Shown one piece after another: positions 45,025-54,275 of a stretch of DNA of 64,000 bases. The notes under the pieces are model-generated. The model had not been told where the DNA came from and did not search any database. It was given only the letters and a program-made list of their open reading frames with translations. This DNA is from Brevibacillus fluminis. GTDB taxonomy: Bacteria; Bacillota; Bacilli; Brevibacillales; Brevibacillaceae. Made by a program: the position numbers and the translations under genes. The stretch covers positions 149,338 through 213,337 of the forward strand of contig NZ_RHHQ01000023.1 of NCBI RefSeq assembly GCF_003710825.1. The letters run 5' to 3'. The stretch's first letter is position 1; each line of letters begins with the position of its first letter.

Positions 45025-46131
45025 CTACTTCAAATTTTCCGGATTAAGCTCTTCTAATTCTGGAATGACAAAGCGGCCATCCTTGCGAATCAAGCGATCA
45101 TCAAACCAAATCTCCCCGCCACCATACTCGGGACGCTGAATCATAACCATGTCCCAGTGAATGGAGGAATCATTTCCATTCGAGGCGTCTTCATAGCAAC
45201 TACCAGGCGTGAAGTGGAAGCTGCCACCAATTTTCTCGTCAAACAAGATGTCCTGCATGGGTTCACGAATGGTTGGATGAACCCCAATCGCGAACTCTCC
45301 AATGTAGCGAGCCCCTTCATCTGTATCTAATATTTTATTGATTCTCTCTGTATCGTTAGCAGTCGCGTTTACAATTTTACCGTCTTTAAACTCCAATCGA
45401 ACGTCTTCAAACGTAAATCCTTGATAAGGTGAAGGAGTGTTGAAGGTAATCACTCCATTTACAGAATCACGGACCGGTGCGGTAAAAACTTCTCCATCTG
45501 GAATATTATACTCGCCTGCACATGGTACGGCTGGTATTCCGTTTATCGAGAAAGTAAGCTCGGTACCTGGGCCTGTAATCCTTACACGATCTGTTTTCTC
45601 CATAAGCTCTTTCAAGGATTCCATTGCCTCTGCCATTTTGGCATAATCCATCGTACAAACGTCAAAATAGAAGTTCTCAAATCCCTCTGTACTCATATTC
45701 GCCTTTTGCGCTGCTGAAGGATTGGGGTACCCCAGATAGACCCATTTTCTTTGTAGGCGAACGCGTGTTACAGGTTTGTAAAGGGAGTGATACAACTGCA
45801 ACTTTTCTGCGGGTACATCTGACATTTCGCTGATATTCGCCATTCCATCAATGATAATGTAGGCATGCATTTTTTCCATTTGATACTTATCTACATCAGC
45901 CCAGACTTTAAATTGCTCCTCCGCTCCTTCCATCAAAAGCTGGCGACGGACAGGCATTTCGCTTTGCTTCACATGAGGATATCCTCCAGCCTTGTATACG
46001 GCTTTTACAAGCTCATTCACCAAAGGCGTATCAATCTCAATTGCATCGATTAACACATGCTCACCTTTTTGCACTTTCGTGGAGTAGTTTACAAGGACGT
46101 CAGCCAACTTCGTAATTCGCGGATCTAGCAT
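45025..46131 (-). CDS. Aminopeptidase, family M29
   Basis: I choose MLDPRITKL as start: GGAGAGGTG lies upstream, and the length (368) then equals the paralogue at 8279-9385. Metal-site segments PCAGEYNIPDGE, GEFAIGVHP, FHFTPG and IHWDMV are conserved. It differs from its paralogue mainly in the N-terminal half. The role is cytoplasmic trimming of imported peptides. It follows oppF by 122 bp. Confidence 0.93.
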   Translation of the reverse strand: MLDPRITKLADVLVNYSTKVQKGEHVLIDAIEIDTPLVNELVKAVYKAGGYPHVKQSEMPVRRQLLMEGAEEQFKVWADVDKYQMEKMHAYIIIDGMANISEMSDVPAEKLQLYHSLYKPVTRVRLQRKWVYLGYPNPSAAQKANMSTEGFENFYFDVCTMDYAKMAEAMESLKELMEKTDRVRITGPGTELTFSINGIPAVPCAGEYNIPDGEVFTAPVRDSVNGVITFNTPSPYQGFTFEDVRLEFKDGKIVNATANDTERINKILDTDEGARYIGEFAIGVHPTIREPMQDILFDEKIGGSFHFTPGSCYEDASNGNDSSIHWDMVMIQRPEYGGGEIWFDDRLIRKDGRFVIPELEELNPENLK

Positions 46132-46253
46132 AACAATAACACCTCTCCTGTTGTTTTTTTGCAAAAGGAATGAGTAGATGGATTTTTACAATCTTCTCCT
46201 TCTTTCGCAGTATTCTTATTTCATTTCTTATTGAACAACAATGCTAAGCTTTT

Positions 46254-47213
46254 TTATGAATACAGATGGCAAGCCACCAGATTACCGTCTACTTCTTTCA
46301 ATTCGGGAACCGTCGTTTTACAAATGTCCATGCAAGCATGACAACGCGGATTGAATTTGCAGCCTGCCGGTGGGTTAGACGGCGACGGCAAATCTCCCTT
46401 TAGAATAATGCGTTCCTTTTTTTCGTCAGGATCCGATAGTGGAACGGCAGAAAGAAGCGCTTGCGCATAAGGATGCATAGGGTTTCGAAACAAATCTTCC
46501 TTCTTAGCAAGTTCAATGACTTCACCTAAATACATAACGGCTACTCGATCAGCGATGTGCTCAACAACGCTTAAATCGTGAGAAATAAAGATGTAGGTGA
46601 GAGCAAATTGCTCCTGCAAGTCCTGAAGCAAATTGAGAATTTGCGATTGAATTGACACGTCAAGAGCGGATACGGGCTCGTCTGCAATGATCAGCTTTGG
46701 TCTGAGTATCAAAGCGCGAGCAATCCCGATACGTTGTCTTTGTCCGCCCGAAAACTCATGGGCATACCGAGAGAGGTGACGTTTATTCAGACCAACAATT
46801 TCGATTGTTTCTTCAATAAGCTTCTGTCTTTCCCATGAAGGAATTTGATGAGCGATCAACGGTTCGGACAGGATACGTTGAATTGTCAGCTTGGGATTCA
46901 GCGTGTCAAACGGGTTTTGGAACACCATTTGGATGTTGCGTCTTGTCCTGTGCATATCCCTCTTACTGAAAGTGCGGATATCCTGTCCTTCAAAGATGAT
47001 CTCCCCTGACGTAGGCTCGATCAGGCGCATCATGCATCTGCCAAGCGTTGATTTTCCACAGCCAGACTCCCCAACTACACCAAGCGTTTCACCTTTATGG
47101 ATGGTAATATCTACACCGTTAACAGCGTGAACGAAGGATGGTTGCTGGAACATCCCCTTTTTGATGGGGAACAACTTTTTTAGTCCCTTAACTTCTAATA
47201 GTGGAGTTGTCAT
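46254..47213 (-). CDS. Peptide ABC transporter ATP-binding protein, OppF/DppF type
   Basis: Start placed at MTTPLLEVKGL, matching the paralogue and giving a 4-bp ATGA overlap with oppD (319 residues). Walker A GESGCGKST, FSGGQRQR, LIIADEPVSALD and a Cys-rich C-terminus (GCKFNPRCHACMDIC) are present. It is a near-duplicate of the protein at 9414-10385. Confidence 0.95.
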   Translation of the reverse strand: MTTPLLEVKGLKKLFPIKKGMFQQPSFVHAVNGVDITIHKGETLGVVGESGCGKSTLGRCMMRLIEPTSGEIIFEGQDIRTFSKRDMHRTRRNIQMVFQNPFDTLNPKLTIQRILSEPLIAHQIPSWERQKLIEETIEIVGLNKRHLSRYAHEFSGGQRQRIGIARALILRPKLIIADEPVSALDVSIQSQILNLLQDLQEQFALTYIFISHDLSVVEHIADRVAVMYLGEVIELAKKEDLFRNPMHPYAQALLSAVPLSDPDEKKERIILKGDLPSPSNPPAGCKFNPRCHACMDICKTTVPELKEVDGNLVACHLYS

Positions 47214-48199
47214 ACACTCACCGCCGATCTTTCCGTTTTCTCTTGAAACAGCCAGCAGCGACATTGGGATTGTTGGTCCACGTCCAACAGTTGTGGGCTT
47301 CGTTCGAGACAAACGGGCATTACTTTATCGCAACGAGGAGCAAAACGGCATCCTTTCGGGTATTCGTCAGGTGTCGGCACGCTTCCCGCAATACTGTAAA
47401 GGCGCTTCTGCCCCTTGGAATTGTGCGGCGTCGATTTAATCAACCCAATGGTGTATGGATGCTTCGGATTGCGCAGCAATGTTCTTACATCTGACGATTC
47501 AATAACCTGTCCAGCGTACATCACAATTACTCGGTCACAGGTCTCCGCGATCACACCCAAATCATGCGTAATCATGATCAAGGACATCCCCATTTCAGTT
47601 CGAACTTTTTTGATCAGATCAAGAATCTGCGCCTGAATCGTAACATCCAACGCGGTCGTCGGTTCATCGGCAATCAGCAGGGTAGGATTGCATGCAATCG
47701 CCATGGCGATCATGACACGCTGCCTCATCCCGCCTGACAAACGATGCGGATAGTCATGAAAGATCTCGTTTGCTCGTGAGATCCCTACTTGTGTTAGCAA
47801 CTCAATACCTTTTTGCTTGGCTTGTGCTTTACTCATTCCTTCGTGCTTTTCTAAGCCTTCACTCATCTGTTTGCCAATCGTCAGAACGGGGTTGAGCGAG
47901 GTCATCGGCTCCTGAAAGATCATGGCCATCTCTTTTCCTCTGATGTTCTGCATTTCTTTTTCCTCTTTTTTGAGGATATTGGTTCCGTTCAGGTTCACTT
48001 CCCCATTTATTTTTCCGTTGCTCCCTAGCAAACGCATGATTGCCAGAGAAGTGACGCTCTTTCCACAGCCCGACTCACCCACGATTCCCAAAGCTTCCCC
48101 TTTTTTAACATACAGAGAAAGGTCTTCAACAACAGTGAAAGAATGTGCGCCATTTGAAAACTTGATTGTCAGCCCTTTTACTTCCAACACGTCTGTCAT
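47210..48199 (-). CDS. Peptide ABC transporter ATP-binding protein, OppD/DppD type
   Basis: 329 residues, the same length as the paralogue at 10382-11371, with GESGCGKS, LSGGMRQR, LLIADEPTTALD and GCRFAPRCDKVMPVC. ATPase of the second importer, starting 48 bp after oppC. Confidence 0.95.
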   Translation of the reverse strand: MTDVLEVKGLTIKFSNGAHSFTVVEDLSLYVKKGEALGIVGESGCGKSVTSLAIMRLLGSNGKINGEVNLNGTNILKKEEKEMQNIRGKEMAMIFQEPMTSLNPVLTIGKQMSEGLEKHEGMSKAQAKQKGIELLTQVGISRANEIFHDYPHRLSGGMRQRVMIAMAIACNPTLLIADEPTTALDVTIQAQILDLIKKVRTEMGMSLIMITHDLGVIAETCDRVIVMYAGQVIESSDVRTLLRNPKHPYTIGLIKSTPHNSKGQKRLYSIAGSVPTPDEYPKGCRFAPRCDKVMPVCLERSPQLLDVDQQSQCRCWLFQEKTERSAVSV

Positions 48200-48247
48200 T
48201 CCTGATAGCTCCTTTTCTAAAAGACTGCGTTTCCTTCAAATTGCAGA

Positions 48248-49144
48248 TTACCTACCGCCTCTGGGATTAAAAATGTCTTGTAGCGCATCACCTAACATAT
48301 TGACGGTAAATACCACGATCGTAATCGCCACGCCTGGGAACGTAGCCAGCCACCATGCTTCTGACAGATAATCTTTTCCTTCATTCAGCATAGTTCCCCA
48401 CTCAGGTGTAGGTGGTTGGGCGCCAAGTCCGATAAAGCCAAGCGCTGACGTTTCCAAAATCGCACTACCTACAAACAACGTTGTATAAACGATCAGTACA
48501 TTTGTGATGTTTGGAATGATTTGATTCAGGATGATCCACCAGTTCGAGCTTCCGATCGATCTACTTGCTTCTACATATCCAGACGACTTGATGGATAAAG
48601 CTGCACTCCGAATTAAAATAGCAAAAGCGGGAATCGACGATATCCCTATGGCAATCATCGCGTTCTCCTGGCTGGGCCCAAGGACGGCGACTATGGCTAG
48701 CGCCAAAACGATACCAGGCAAGGCAAGCAAGATATCCATAATTCTCATAAGAATGTTGTCAACCATTCCGCCAAAGTAAGCGCTGGTTACTCCCAAAAGG
48801 GTACCCGCTACAAATGTGATCGCGACTGCCATAACAGCTACCGTTAACGTTACCCTCGTACCGTACAGCATACGGGACAGGATATCGCGGCCAATCGAAT
48901 CCGTACCAAGAAGAAACTCTTTCGAAGGACCTTGCATAAACGCCTCGTAGTACGTTTTGGTCGGATCATGCGGAGCTATCCACGGCCCGATAATCCCCAA
49001 AATGATAATAAAGAGCAGAACGATGAAGCTGAGTCTGGCCATCTTTCTTTGCATGATTTTATGCATTAGTTCAAAACGGGGTTCTGTTCTTTCCTTAGGT
49101 TGCATCGATTTTTTAATAGTAATGCTATTGTTTGTTCCACTCAT
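48248..49144 (-). CDS. Peptide ABC transporter permease, OppC/DppC type
   Basis: 298 residues; highly similar to the protein at 11418-12305 from HDPTKTYYEAFMQGPS onward, differing mainly in the first 40 residues. It has the EAA loop EASRSIGSSNWW and starts 2 bp after oppB. Permease subunit of the second importer. Confidence 0.95.
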   Translation of the reverse strand: MSGTNNSITIKKSMQPKERTEPRFELMHKIMQRKMARLSFIVLLFIIILGIIGPWIAPHDPTKTYYEAFMQGPSKEFLLGTDSIGRDILSRMLYGTRVTLTVAVMAVAITFVAGTLLGVTSAYFGGMVDNILMRIMDILLALPGIVLALAIVAVLGPSQENAMIAIGISSIPAFAILIRSAALSIKSSGYVEASRSIGSSNWWIILNQIIPNITNVLIVYTTLFVGSAILETSALGFIGLGAQPPTPEWGTMLNEGKDYLSEAWWLATFPGVAITIVVFTVNMLGDALQDIFNPRGGR

Positions 49145-49146
49145 GT

Positions 49147-50085
49147 TTACGCACCCTCTCTTTTTGTCGTGTAGTCAATTCGTGGATCAAGAGCAGCGTA
49201 CATAATATCCACAAGAATACTGACAAGTACGTAAATTGCACCAATAAATAAAACGGTTCCTTGAATCATGGGGAAGTCACGAGAACTGATCGCTTGAATG
49301 GATAAAGTTCCAATTCCCGGCCAACTGAACACCTGTTCAACAATAACCGCTCCGCCAAGCAACGAGGCCATTTGTAGACCAATAACTGCTACTACAGGGA
49401 TCATCATGTTACGGAAAGCGTGCCGGAATAAGATAATTCGTTCGTTCATCCCTTTCGAACGAGCAGTCCGGATATAGTCGTTTGAAAGAACATCCACCAT
49501 TCCAGCGCGAATCAATCGAATCAGTGTAGTAGACATCAAGACGCCAAGCGTCAGTGCGGGCAAAACCAGATCCACAAAGCCGGTGCCACCTGCTATCGGG
49601 AACCAACCCAATGTAACCGAGAATACCATAATGAAGAGCAATCCTAGCCAAAACGATGGTAACGACATACCCAGGGTCGCCAGCGACATGATCCCTATAT
49701 CGACCCAAGTGTGCTTATATTTGGCAGCGATAATCCCCAGAATAACTCCAAGCGAAACAGCTACCACCAAACTAGCTGCAGCCATCTTCACAGTTGATGG
49801 AAAGCGTTCTGCAATCTCCGCACTTACAGGTCTACCAGTTTTGAGGGAGATTCCCAGATCTCCTTTCAGCACACCAGTCGCATAGGTAACGTATTGCTCG
49901 ACTAGAGGCTTGTTAAGGCCCATCTGTTCACGCAATGTTTCGATTTGCTCAACCGTTGCACGTTGCCCAAGAATGATGCGTACAGGATCACCTGGAATGA
50001 AATGGATCAGCATAAACGTAAAAATAGATAAACCAATAAGAACGATTACTCCGGAAAAAAGACGGTTCAGAATATACTGCTTCAT
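49147..50085 (-). CDS. Peptide ABC transporter permease, OppB/DppB type
   Basis: 312 residues, near-identical in length and motifs to the protein at 12307-13245 (FIPGDPVRIILGQRA, YIRTARSKGMNERIILFRHAFRN, ALDPRIDY). First gene of the second transporter unit; about 680 bp of non-coding DNA precede it. Confidence 0.95.
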   Translation of the reverse strand: MKQYILNRLFSGVIVLIGLSIFTFMLIHFIPGDPVRIILGQRATVEQIETLREQMGLNKPLVEQYVTYATGVLKGDLGISLKTGRPVSAEIAERFPSTVKMAAASLVVAVSLGVILGIIAAKYKHTWVDIGIMSLATLGMSLPSFWLGLLFIMVFSVTLGWFPIAGGTGFVDLVLPALTLGVLMSTTLIRLIRAGMVDVLSNDYIRTARSKGMNERIILFRHAFRNMMIPVVAVIGLQMASLLGGAVIVEQVFSWPGIGTLSIQAISSRDFPMIQGTVLFIGAIYVLVSILVDIMYAALDPRIDYTTKREGA

Positions 50086-50643
50086 GATGTTATCACCGAT
50101 CTTTCTTGTAAGTTGCCCAACGGATCACAAGGCTTGCTCTTCCTCTTAGACACGCTTAAAGTCCCTCCTAATGAATACTTGAACACCCAACCTTCAATAC
50201 TCATATCCCTCTACCATTGGGTAAGACAGGAATTTAATATATAATCTTATTTGCCACAAAGCAGTGCGATTTTTGCGTCCTCCTCGATGATATTTTTTCA
50301 ATCTGTCAAAATGAACTCTAGTAAGAATATACAGAAAGTAGGAAACGGTTACATTAGACAAAACACAGAAAAAAGTACGCATTCATACGACGATCTGTAA
50401 AAATGATTTCGTATCATATTCTTTTACCTCATTCAGTAAACCACTAATGATTAAAAGTAATAAAAATAATGAGCATTTTTCCGTTTCGCTGCAATTAGGT
50501 TATTGATCTACGACTCAACAGATTGCCTAACGAATCTACTTTGTTTTTATTATGCTTGGTTTGTCCCAAAAATTTGGTGTTCATTTTAAAGCATGCTTTA
50601 AGGCCGACTAAAGAAGAATTGCTCAAATATACCCTGATCCTAT
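50086..50643. other. Non-coding interval upstream of the second opp cluster
   Basis: No convincing gene in 558 bp. TAGGAAACGGTTACA at 50339-50353 resembles a cre site with one mismatch. The promoter of oppBCDF should lie here, but no clear -35/-10 pair stands out. The right end carries the terminator of the carboxypeptidase gene. Confidence 0.4.
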
Positions 50644-50679
50644 AAAAAAAGGGCAATTGGTTTTTAACCAACTGACCTT
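50644..50679 (-). terminator. Terminator of the carboxypeptidase gene
   Basis: Minus-strand AGGTCAGTTGGTT and AACCAATTGCCCT pair with few mismatches and are followed by TTTTTTTAT, about 85 bp after the stop codon. It makes the M14 gene the end of its own transcript, separate from oppB. Confidence 0.7.
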
Positions 50680-50763
50680 AATATCCAAATCTTTTAGCGT
50701 TACTATTTGATGGGGGTTTTTCGGGAACGCGATATCAAGAATTGTTCCTTCGCTCCCGATACC

Positions 50764-52128
50764 TTACGCTTTCTGCAGATGCTCCATAATTAGCAGGGCT
50801 GATCCGAGTTGAACGCGGCATAGTTCACGGATGGGGGGCATGCTCCAGTTCCAATGGGAGAGGTAATTTTTCAACTCTTTATCCAACCATGCTTTCGTTT
50901 CTGAATGGATTTGTTCCAACTCTGGGTTATCTGGCAGTCCCTCGATGACTCTTATAAACATGCTTGCAACACATAGTACCGTACCCCAGTATTGTAAACG
51001 GATATCTAAAAGTTCAGCAACTGTAGCCGGGCGATCCAATACGGGCTCATTATCAGTCCAAGTACTATCGTGGTCTACCTGATGATCATATCCTTTCAAA
51101 AAGTCTTTCACTGCGTTATTTAGACGGGACTCTGTTATTATGAAGGGTAACACTCTCTGGTATTGCTGCTGGAGATAAGCACAGCACTCCTTAACTACAG
51201 CTTCACTTTCCATTACAGCATCCCGACGCAGTTGTTGAGTCGGGGATCTGTCCCCCATGCGCGCGTCGGCAAAGATTGTGACTTCCGATATCAGATTATA
51301 AGTGCCGTAACGTGAATGTGAGTACTCAAACGAGGTTGCACCACTTTGCAACGAGTTGGCCGGGTCTTCCCCCTTTGGCAACTTGGACTCATAGAAATCA
51401 TAGACCTGTGACATTACGGGCATCTGATAAAATCCTTCAGTCAACAGAGAAATGTAAGGAGCTTCAGGTTCTCCTTTCATTAAAGGTAAACCACTATCGG
51501 TGACGAGCGTACACAATTGCTGATACAGATCTTCATTCAACCGCTCTGACAAATAAAAGAAGGTACCTATCTTGTCGGCATTGTGCAAGCTGTTGAGAAA
51601 GTGCGGCTGGGCTTCGTCAATCGCATTCATAAAAGCGAGAGTCTCAGGCATTGGTGTATTAAATTTGAAGGACTTGTACTCGTAAGGGAACGTCCATTCC
51701 ACTTGTTCAACCAAAGCTGGGCGATAGTACCAGCGAATATATTCTTCGAGCGAATAGGGTCCTTTCAGCCAACCTTCATTTAGGCGTAAGCCGTCTACAT
51801 CGATCGCCTTGATAAAGTAAAAGGTATAATCAAGCTCCTTCAACAGTGTAGGCTCCTCGCACAGTTTTCTGCTGAGGTACTCCACCGTCATGGCGCCAAT
51901 CGGTTCGTTGGGATGAGGGCAACCCACGAACAGCGCCCGATGAGGACCATTACCGATACGGAGCATCTGAATCGGGTGACCGTCAGTAGAGTAACCCACC
52001 GTGCTAAGTGTAACGATGTCTGGGTATTCGGCAGCAAGTGCTTGGGTCGAAGCATCCAGCTCGTCTAATGTTAAAAAGCGTGAAAAATTGGGAATCTCAT
52101 CAAGCAGTCTTTGTATATGTTTGTTCAT
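50764..52128 (-). CDS. Zinc carboxypeptidase, family M14
   Basis: The 454-residue protein has the M14 zinc motif HPNEP (H72, E75), a likely third ligand in NSLHN near residue 183 and the catalytic glutamate in LISEVTIF. No signal peptide is evident, so it is probably cytoplasmic, unlike secreted digestive carboxypeptidases. Relatives include gamma-D-glutamyl-diamino-acid endopeptidases acting on cell-wall peptides. It lies between a peptide-binding protein and a peptide importer, so a role in degrading imported (perhaps peptidoglycan-derived) peptides fits. The C-terminal ~150 residues are outside the usual M14 core. Confidence 0.87.
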   Translation of the reverse strand: MNKHIQRLLDEIPNFSRFLTLDELDASTQALAAEYPDIVTLSTVGYSTDGHPIQMLRIGNGPHRALFVGCPHPNEPIGAMTVEYLSRKLCEEPTLLKELDYTFYFIKAIDVDGLRLNEGWLKGPYSLEEYIRWYYRPALVEQVEWTFPYEYKSFKFNTPMPETLAFMNAIDEAQPHFLNSLHNADKIGTFFYLSERLNEDLYQQLCTLVTDSGLPLMKGEPEAPYISLLTEGFYQMPVMSQVYDFYESKLPKGEDPANSLQSGATSFEYSHSRYGTYNLISEVTIFADARMGDRSPTQQLRRDAVMESEAVVKECCAYLQQQYQRVLPFIITESRLNNAVKDFLKGYDHQVDHDSTWTDNEPVLDRPATVAELLDIRLQYWGTVLCVASMFIRVIEGLPDNPELEQIHSETKAWLDKELKNYLSHWNWSMPPIRELCRVQLGSALLIMEHLQKA

Positions 52129-52244
52129 GCTTCAACTCTCCTGTCTATCGAATATGTTTCACATTCGATTACATGCAATTCTATCGTCGTCGTACTCGCT
52201 AGAGTTGGGGATGTTTTCGTACTTTTCCCTACATTGGTTTTGGC

Positions 52245-53873
52245 TTAATTGCCAACCCAACTATCGTTAAATGCGGGCATAAGCGATGTCCATTTCACAC
52301 CTTTTACTCGCGAATTCACCACTGTAAAGTATCTTTCAGCATAGAGAGGAACAATATAAGCTTGCTTAAGGAGTCGTTTTTGGGCTTCTACATATGCTTG
52401 CTTCCTGGCATTCAATTCAAAGGTGATACGGCCTTTTGTCAATAATGAATCCAGAATGCCGTCTTTTAGACCAATGATGTTAAAGGCACCAATTTGGCTG
52501 GAGTGGAACATTTGATATAAAACATCAGGGTCTTCAGCTGTATAAGCCATCAGAGTCACATCAAAATTTCCTTTTAAGAGTTCCTCTTCCCACGCTGCTG
52601 ACTCCAAATTTTGGATGTTAATTTTGATACCCACCTCTCCCAGCATTGCTTGTGTCAACTGGGCTGTTTTCTCATACTTTGGCATAGTCAGCATGGTAAG
52701 GGTAAGTGTTTTCCCATTCTTTTCTCTAAAGCCATTGCTATTTACTTTCCAGCCAGCAGCGTCCAAGAGCTTCTTCGCTTCGTCCGCATTATTTTCATAC
52801 CCGTATTTTTCCAGCGACTTATCATACCCCAATGTAGCTGGGGATAACAACGTTTGAGCAACCTCTCCTTCTCCCATCAAAGCTGCCTGGATCATCGCTT
52901 GTTTATTCACCAACATATTGAATGCTTTTCGGACTTGAATATCCTGGAACTCCGGTTTTGTCAAGTTCATCCACAAACTGAGAGGGACACCAGGACGCAT
53001 ACGTTCCAGAACCTGGTACTTCGGATTATTTCGATACTTTTTGATATCTTTTGCAGGTACATCGAATGCAATATCGATGGAGCCGCTTTCCAGAGCGGAC
53101 GTCATCACTTGAAAGTCCGGAATCGTTTTAACCACCAGCTTGTCCACTCTTGGAGGACCCTGATTTTCAAAGTTGGGGTCGCCCCACTGATAGTCTTCAT
53201 TTCGGACTAATGTAACGCCCTCGCCGGGCTTCCAGCTCTCAAACTTCCAGGGACCAACACCAACAGGATTTCTCCCGTAATCCTCTCCATATTTTTCAAT
53301 GGCCTTCATGGATAAAGGCTGAAAGTCACCGGTACTAAGCGTATCCAAAAACGCTGCATTTGGCTCATGTAATTCAATCATGAAGGATCGATCATTTAGT
53401 ACTTTGATGTTTTTCACCGGCGACAAGTTAGCTAGTGCAGCTGTTGCTTTTGTTTTCGGATCCATAATGCGATCAAAGTTATCCTTAAAACTCTGGGCGG
53501 TTAAAGGTGTTCCATCGTGAAACGTGATACCAGAGCGAAGGAAAAATATCAACGTTTTTTTATCCTCTGAGATCTTGTATGAGCTAGCTAGATAAGGTTT
53601 GTATTCCTTCGTGACCGGATCCTTGGAAAGCAGGGAAGCACCCAGATTCCAAGTAACGCTTTCATTGCCACCCGTCGTCTTATGAACATCCAATGTATCT
53701 ACTTCATATGGGGAAGCTACAGTAATGGTTCCACCCGTCTTTGGTTTGTCCGTCACTTGTTGATTTGGTGAAGGTGTAGCTGATTGCGTACCACAACCAA
53801 CCACCATCGACATGCACACCGTTACAAGTAAACATACAATGAATCCATGCAATGGACGCTTGTTATTCTTCAT
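52245..53873 (-). CDS. Family-5 peptide-binding lipoprotein
   Basis: I start at MKNNKRPLHG, 9 bp after GAGGG; the longer frame lacks a ribosome site. The 542-residue protein has a lipobox ending MVVGCGTQ and the blocks EVDTLDVHK, SGITFHDGTPL and NPVGVGPWKFESW. Fifth binding protein of the window. It is followed after 116 bp by the M14 carboxypeptidase without a terminator, so the two are probably co-transcribed. Confidence 0.92.
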   Translation of the reverse strand: MKNNKRPLHGFIVCLLVTVCMSMVVGCGTQSATPSPNQQVTDKPKTGGTITVASPYEVDTLDVHKTTGGNESVTWNLGASLLSKDPVTKEYKPYLASSYKISEDKKTLIFFLRSGITFHDGTPLTAQSFKDNFDRIMDPKTKATAALANLSPVKNIKVLNDRSFMIELHEPNAAFLDTLSTGDFQPLSMKAIEKYGEDYGRNPVGVGPWKFESWKPGEGVTLVRNEDYQWGDPNFENQGPPRVDKLVVKTIPDFQVMTSALESGSIDIAFDVPAKDIKKYRNNPKYQVLERMRPGVPLSLWMNLTKPEFQDIQVRKAFNMLVNKQAMIQAALMGEGEVAQTLLSPATLGYDKSLEKYGYENNADEAKKLLDAAGWKVNSNGFREKNGKTLTLTMLTMPKYEKTAQLTQAMLGEVGIKINIQNLESAAWEEELLKGNFDVTLMAYTAEDPDVLYQMFHSSQIGAFNIIGLKDGILDSLLTKGRITFELNARKQAYVEAQKRLLKQAYIVPLYAERYFTVVNSRVKGVKWTSLMPAFNDSWVGN

Positions 53874-54212
53874 TAATTCATCATCCCTCTTTTCTCCGTT
53901 TCGTTTGAAAAACGCTCCTATCCTACACAATCCTTGGAGTTTCCTCACCTCCTTCCCATTCAGAACGACGGCATTGTAAGTGAATCCGAAGAAAAGCAAA
54001 ATTCACGATCTTTAGCCATCCTATAAAGACGCCGGCAAAATCACTAGAATCCCAAAAACATTTTCAAATCTTGTACTCGATTCGAACTCTCCATTAAATA
54101 TACCGATAATAGATCCTGGTTCCATTAGGCACATCATCAAAAAATATACGGATTTGTACTACAGTACGTAAAATTGCGAAAAGAGTATTGATCGTAATCA
54201 GTGAAAATGAAA
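53874..54212. other. Non-coding interval between the PucR regulator and the binding protein
   Basis: About 340 bp without a gene. It should contain the promoter and operator of the binding-protein/carboxypeptidase unit, possibly bound by the PucR-type regulator next to it. I could not single out a convincing motif. Confidence 0.4.
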
Positions 54213-54247
54213 ATACCTGTCGCCAGTCGAATACAGGCAACAGGTAT
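54213..54247 (-). terminator. Terminator of the PucR-type gene
   Basis: ATACCTGTTGCC and GGCGACAGGTAT pair and are followed on the minus strand by TTTTCATTTTC, about 30 bp after the stop codon. Confidence 0.75.
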
Positions 54248-54275
54248 CGAGTTAGGTCAGTAGTTCTTGTAATCT

